Origin: Spiractinospora alimapuensis
GTDB lineage: Bacteria; Actinomycetota; Actinomycetes; Streptosporangiales; Streptosporangiaceae
Direction of reading: 5' to 3'
DNA length: 64,000 bases
Assembly: GCF_018437505.1 (NCBI RefSeq)
Contig: NZ_CP072467.1
Span: 1,054,001 to 1,118,000, forward strand
Positions 60,605 through 64,000 of this stretch are shown here, in pieces. The notes beneath the pieces were generated by a model. That model searched no databases and was not told the DNA's origin. It worked only from the letters and a program-made list of their open reading frames with translations. The first letter of the stretch is position 1; each line of letters opens with the position of its first letter. The translations under genes were made by a program, and so were the position numbers.

Positions 60605-61563
60605 TACTTGGCGTGCCAGCCGCCGAGGTTGTTCTGGTTGGTGTCCGCCGCCCGCCGCATCGCGTCGGTGTCGCCGAGGAGGTCCCGAGGCAGATACGGC
60701 GATCGGACCGTGAGCTCCCACCCGTGCACCTGGACGGCGAGCACGGCCAGGGTGAGGGGACCGAGCGGCAGGAGGGTCCTGGGCGCGGGGTCGTCCATCG
60801 CCTCCGCCGTTTCCCGGTGCTCGACCAGGCGGGCGACGAGCGCCTCCTCGAACGTGTGCTGGTCGTCGTCGAGGAGCACCCGGAGCAGGCGTTGGTCGGG
60901 GGTCAACGGGCCGGCCGCGTCCAGGCGCCCCGCCGCCTCGGCACGCTCGGAGTCCTCGGGCTTGCATAGCGGGACGGTGGGCCAGTCACTCGGCAGGTTT
61001 CCGCTGGCGCTCCGCAGGTAGGTCGAGAGGGTGTCCATCACGTCGAGGTCCGCGGCGTCGGAGATCGAGTCGAACGACGAGTACGGCACGCCTTCGTGGA
61101 TCATGGGCGCGTAGTCCTCGCGCAGCAACAGGCCGATCACGCGGTGCCAGTCCCACACCAGGCCGCTCACCACGGACATCTGAAAGGTGTCGATCCACGT
61201 TCGGGCGTTGGGGGCCCATGACACCGAGTTGGCGAAGACGATCTCCTCGCTGGTGAGGCTCTCCTCAAGGAGGGGAAACAGGATCTCCTGGTCGCCTTCG
61301 GGAAAACAGCTCACCGAGAGCGCCCCCAGCGAGCACTCCGCGGCCGTGGAGAGAGCGAGCCGGGTAGTCTCCTCCGCCGAGGCGCCGCTCGCGATGCGGG
61401 CGGCGACGTGGTCGAGCAGGTCGTCGCTGGTCTGGAGTATCTTGTCCGGCGAGGCGCTGGTGTAGCGCATCGTGAACCAGTGGTCCCAGGTCCGATCCCT
61501 GATATCGCCGAGCGCCCGCGTCATCTGAGCCGTGCTGACCTCGTGTCCTGCCACGTCCCGCAC
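60601..61563 (-). CDS. Immunity 49 (Imm49) family protein
   Basis: A 320-aa helical protein. The segments FTMRYTSASPDKI, SSLGAL-like ECSLGALSVSCFP, NSVSWAPNARTWIDTFQMSV, VSGLVWDWHRVIGLLLRED and YAPMIHEGVPYSSFDS are those of Imm49, an immunity family associated with polymorphic toxins. The GTG at 61563 follows GGAGGAAGG. No toxin gene with WXG or PT leader lies beside it, so it is an orphan; it may protect against neighbours' toxins or have another role. Confidence 0.75.
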   Translation of the reverse strand: MRDVAGHEVSTAQMTRALGDIRDRTWDHWFTMRYTSASPDKILQTSDDLLDHVAARIASGASAEETTRLALSTAAECSLGALSVSCFPEGDQEILFPLLEESLTSEEIVFANSVSWAPNARTWIDTFQMSVVSGLVWDWHRVIGLLLREDYAPMIHEGVPYSSFDSISDAADLDVMDTLSTYLRSASGNLPSDWPTVPLCKPEDSERAEAAGRLDAAGPLTPDQRLLRVLLDDDQHTFEEALVARLVEHRETAEAMDDPAPRTLLPLGPLTLAVLAVQVHGWELTVRSPYLPRDLLGDTDAMRRAADTNQNNLGGWHAKY

Positions 61564-61646
61564 AGAGCCTTCCTCCCGTCGTCGTTCGCCACCGGAGAGG
61601 CACCGTACCAGTGGATTCGGGGGGCTCCGCGAACGTCGGGAGTGAC

Positions 61647-62282
61647 TCAGTACAGGTACTTGGCGTAGCCCGGCCCGTAGTACAACTCGAGGTTCTCCAG
61701 CGACTCCTCGGGGCGCTCCAGCCGCTTGGCGAGCTGGGCGCGGGTGGGGATGGCGTCGGGCCGCCAGCTCTCGGGGTTCCACAGGTCGCTGCGCATGAAC
61801 GCCTTGGCGCAGTGGTGGTAGATGGTGTCGATGTCAACTACGACCGCCAGCGGCGGCCGGTGGCCCTTGACCACCATGTCGTCGAGGAACGGGGCGTCGC
61901 GCACGAGGCGTGCCCGACCGTTGATCCGCAGGGTGTCCCCACGCCCCGGCACGACGAACACCATGCCGACGTGGGGATTCTCCAGGATGTTGCGCAGCGA
62001 GTCGACGCGACGGTTCCCGGGACGCTCCGGGATGGCGATCGTCGAGTCGTCCAGCACGTGCGCGAGCGAGCCCGCCGGGTCGCCCTTGGGCGAGACGTCG
62101 CAGTTGCCCTGGGCGTCGGCGGTGGCCACCAGACAGAACGGGCTGTGCGCCAACCACATGCGGTCCGTCGGGGAGAGACTCGCCCGCTCCTTCGTCCACG
62201 CGGCCTCGATCGGCTCGGGGATCACCTCGCGCAGCTCCGCCTCGGTGGTGATCTCGGTACCAGCGGTCACGCTGTGCGCCAT
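61647..62282 (-). CDS. Pyridoxamine 5'-phosphate oxidase-family FMN protein (MSMEG_1061-like)
   Basis: A 211-aa split-barrel flavoprotein. It contains LAHSPFCLVATADAQGNCDV, SPKGDPAG, the FMN-contact segment AIPERPGNRRVDSLRNILEN and VFVVPGRGDTLRINGRARLV; this matches the MSMEG_1061 subfamily of PPOX proteins. Substrate unknown; family members often bind FMN or F420. The ATG at 62282 is preceded by a GGGAGGCGAGGG purine stretch. It is on the same strand as Imm49, 83 bp apart. Confidence 0.88.
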   Translation of the reverse strand: MAHSVTAGTEITTEAELREVIPEPIEAAWTKERASLSPTDRMWLAHSPFCLVATADAQGNCDVSPKGDPAGSLAHVLDDSTIAIPERPGNRRVDSLRNILENPHVGMVFVVPGRGDTLRINGRARLVRDAPFLDDMVVKGHRPPLAVVVDIDTIYHHCAKAFMRSDLWNPESWRPDAIPTRAQLAKRLERPEESLENLELYYGPGYAKYLY

Positions 62283-62395
62283 GTTCCCTCGCCTCCCTAC
62301 GACTCGCGACCAGCCCGGCCGCCCCCTCATCCTCACCGACGAGCGGCACTGACCAGACCACACCCCCGCCTTTCACGTGCCGGGCGGCGTGCGCG

Positions 62396-62647
62396 CTACA
62401 GCTCGTCCCGGCGGGCGGCGCGGACGAAGGCGGCCCACTCGGCGTGCGGGAACAACAGGTAGCCCTGGGCACGGTTCTTGGTGTCCCGCACCGCGATCCC
62501 CGGCGCCTCCGTCACACCACGACCCACCTCGACACAGCGGCCGTTCGTGTCGACGCTGTAGCTGCTGGTGCGCCACCCCACCTCGACGCAGTCGCCACGG
62601 CGGTTGGAGCTAGCGCTGCTGCTCTCCCAGGTGAATTGAGTACTCAT
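62396..62647 (-). CDS. DUF397 domain-containing protein
   Basis: An 83-aa DUF397 protein, a family that pairs with DUF5753-type XRE regulators in actinomycetes. The core is WRTSSYSVDTNGRCVEVGRG, then IAVRDTKNRAQGYLLF and EWAAFVRAAR. The first 25 residues (ESSSASSNRRGDCVEVG) repeat the start of the domain, a partial internal duplication. Its ATG overlaps the regulator's stop (ATGA). Confidence 0.9.
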   Translation of the reverse strand: MSTQFTWESSSASSNRRGDCVEVGWRTSSYSVDTNGRCVEVGRGVTEAPGIAVRDTKNRAQGYLLFPHAEWAAFVRAARRDEL

Positions 62648-63495
62648 GACAGTTCCTTCTCAATGTGCATCATGAACGCGCGGGATTCCTCAGCGTCAAG
62701 ACACGCTTGGTGCAAGCGCTCGTACGCATTCGCAAACTCACGAACATCATCGGCCTCGAGGAATATATTGCCGGCAGCGGAATCGATCGCGACGACCTCG
62801 GGAAACGGGTCAGGCATCTTGACGAGCATGAAAGTCCCTTTTGGGCCAGGGTATTCGCCAGCCACGAAAGGTAGAACGCGGAGGTCAATCTGATCCCGTC
62901 GACCGACTTCAATCATGTGACTCAACTGGCGGCGCATCGCGAACGCGCCACCCACCGGACGACGCAGCGCGGCTTCATCGATGACAAAGGTGGCCGACAG
63001 CGAGTCACGCGCCAACACTTCCTGGCGCGCCATCCGCACACTGACCCACCGCTCGATCTGCTGCTCGGGAACGGTCGGATCATCAATCCGGATGAGACGC
63101 TCCGCGTAGTCACTGGTCTGGAGCAGTCCTGGCAGCACCGAGGGGTTGAACACGCGAAGGCGCTCCGCCTGGCTTTCCAGCCAGACCCAGTCGAAGGTGC
63201 TGCTGTAGACGTCCTTGTGATACCGCTCCCACCACCCGGTCTTGGCGATTTCCTCGGCCAGGCGAAGGATCAACGCCCGCTGGCTGGCCTCGCCTACGCC
63301 GTACAGGTTCATCAACTCCACGACTTCGTTGCTTGGCGAGGGCAGTATCCCGGACTCGTATCGACTCAGGGTCGCGGTACTCCGACGTATGTGGTCAGAC
63401 GCTTCCTTCAAGGTGAGGGAGTTCTCTTCGCGCAGCTCTCGAAGAATCTTGCCGAGCCATCGAGCCCTAAGTGTCGCGTTGGGAGGAGCAGCCAT
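62644..63495 (-). CDS. XRE-family regulator with DUF5753 domain
   Basis: A 283-aa protein with an N-terminal XRE HTH (LREENSLTLKEASDHIRRSTATLSRYESG, residues about 20-50) and a C-terminal DUF5753 domain (NPSVLPGLLQTSDYAERLIR, VIDEAALRRPVGG, DLRVLPFVAGEYPG). The ATG at 63495 follows a near-perfect GAGGTGATC. These regulators and their DUF397 partners affect differentiation or antibiotic production in streptomycetes; the partner here is directly coupled downstream. Confidence 0.93.
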   Translation of the reverse strand: MAAPPNATLRARWLGKILRELREENSLTLKEASDHIRRSTATLSRYESGILPSPSNEVVELMNLYGVGEASQRALILRLAEEIAKTGWWERYHKDVYSSTFDWVWLESQAERLRVFNPSVLPGLLQTSDYAERLIRIDDPTVPEQQIERWVSVRMARQEVLARDSLSATFVIDEAALRRPVGGAFAMRRQLSHMIEVGRRDQIDLRVLPFVAGEYPGPKGTFMLVKMPDPFPEVVAIDSAAGNIFLEADDVREFANAYERLHQACLDAEESRAFMMHIEKELS

Positions 63496-63701
63496 GATCA
63501 CCTCAAGATTTATCCCCAAGTTTTCCGAGCAATCTTGCGAAGCATGTCAGCAGGTGCCACTCTAGCACTAGGTGAGCGCAGTCTCACTGGGAGTTGGGAG
63601 AAATCGGGCGGTGGTGACTGCCGCCGCTAAATCCACCGCCCGGGGCTCATGAGATTGAACCCCTCGGCGCCCCGGGCGGTGTTACCGAAAGGGGATTCGC
63701 C

Positions 63702-63959
63702 GTGACCGACGACCACACACCTTCCGGACCTTCTGTCTACCACGATCAGCCGGACGGCGCCTTTCCGGACCGGCCGCGTGCGTTCTACATCGACGTCTAT
63801 GTGGACGACGAGACCGACGACACCGAGCACGCCTACTACGGGGCGACGAATCCCGAAGGCGGAGCCGTCGCGCGCGGGATCGGCGACCGGTCCATCCTCA
63901 GCCTGTCCACGCCCGAACGTTTCGCCGACCGGGTCGGTGGATTCGTGGTGTGGTGCTGA
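63702..63959 (+). CDS. Small acidic hypothetical protein
   Basis: An 85-aa acidic protein (for example YIDVYVDDETDDTEHAYYGA, ILSLSTPERFADRVGG). The GTG start at 63702 has AAAGGGG 11 bases upstream. I recognise no domain. It is divergent from the XRE regulator with 206 bp between them, so it could belong to the same regulatory unit. No membrane segment or signal peptide. Confidence 0.6.
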   Translation: MTDDHTPSGPSVYHDQPDGAFPDRPRAFYIDVYVDDETDDTEHAYYGATNPEGGAVARGIGDRSILSLSTPERFADRVGGFVVWC

Positions 63960-64000
63960 GCGCTCAGCCTTCTAGCCCACCAAAGTGATCCGCGCCCGGG

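Noticed and set aside
1-64000. tRNA or rRNA genes
   Set aside because: No cloverleaf-like segment with a GGTTCGAATCC-type T-arm and no rRNA-like conserved stretch was noticed by eye on either strand; a covariance-model scan was not possible.

Overview
The window is high-GC actinobacterial DNA. It carries an actinomycete-style dcw (division and cell wall) cluster, DUF3040, DUF397, DUF5753-type XRE and DUF6879/DUF6082 genes, many GTG starts and ATGA/GTGA stop-start overlaps. MurE has the DNPR motif of meso-diaminopimelate-adding enzymes. My family-level guess is Nocardiopsaceae; it rests on gene content and style only, not on a database search.

Region 1 (1-11.1 kb, minus strand) is the dcw cluster in the order mraZ, rsmH, ftsL, ftsI, an intruding NADPH-dependent FMN-reductase-like gene, murE, murF, mraY, murD, and perhaps the first codons of ftsW at the left edge. 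A promoter ahead of mraZ carries four 10-bp-spaced GTGGAG-type boxes that look like MraZ operators. Region 2 (11.5-16.5 kb, plus) is a MoxR / DUF58 / transglutaminase operon with a possible 132-aa coupled ORF inside it, followed by a tandem repeat of about 240 bp. Region 3 (17.2-24.8 kb, minus) holds DUF3040, DNA polymerase IV, a methyltransferase, nusB, efp, the shikimate genes aroB-aroK-aroC and a prepilin peptidase. Region 4 (25.2-30.4 kb) has two MarR regulators, each divergent from a target across a palindrome (quinone-oxidoreductase-like gene; YceI), an SseB-like protein, DUF2470 and a CaiB/BaiF CoA-transferase with its own palindromic operator.

Region 5 (30.7-59.4 kb) is accessory and defence-like. 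A kinase-like membrane protein and an IS630-type transposase remnant come first. Next is a tightly coupled operon of an NrtR-type Nudix regulator, a nucleoside-phosphorylase-fold protein and a four-helix membrane protein. The last two share a short RHIM/amyloid-like motif (V-G-x-Q-x-G-N-x-x-N-S-T), so I propose an amyloid-signalling effector pair. A small protein, DUF6879 and DUF6082 form the next operon. Then comes a DISARM-related island: a 2,091-aa fusion of protein kinase, DEAD helicase, DUF1998 and a Vsr-like nuclease; a DrmD-like SNF2 helicase; and a DrmMI/PglX-like adenine methylase. Divergent to these are an HTH-methylase with a degenerate catalytic motif and a probable frameshift, and a RelE-like/UvrD helicase fusion. 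The island ends with a ribbon-helix-helix plus RAMA-like protein (candidate reader of modified DNA), a 27-aa hydrophobic peptide and a TGT/DpdA-like protein with a CxCxxC...H zinc motif.

Region 6 (59.6-64 kb) returns to scattered genes: aldose 1-epimerase, Imm49, a PPOX flavoprotein, an XRE/DUF397 pair and a small hypothetical protein.

Family assignments come from reading motifs by eye; no searches were run.
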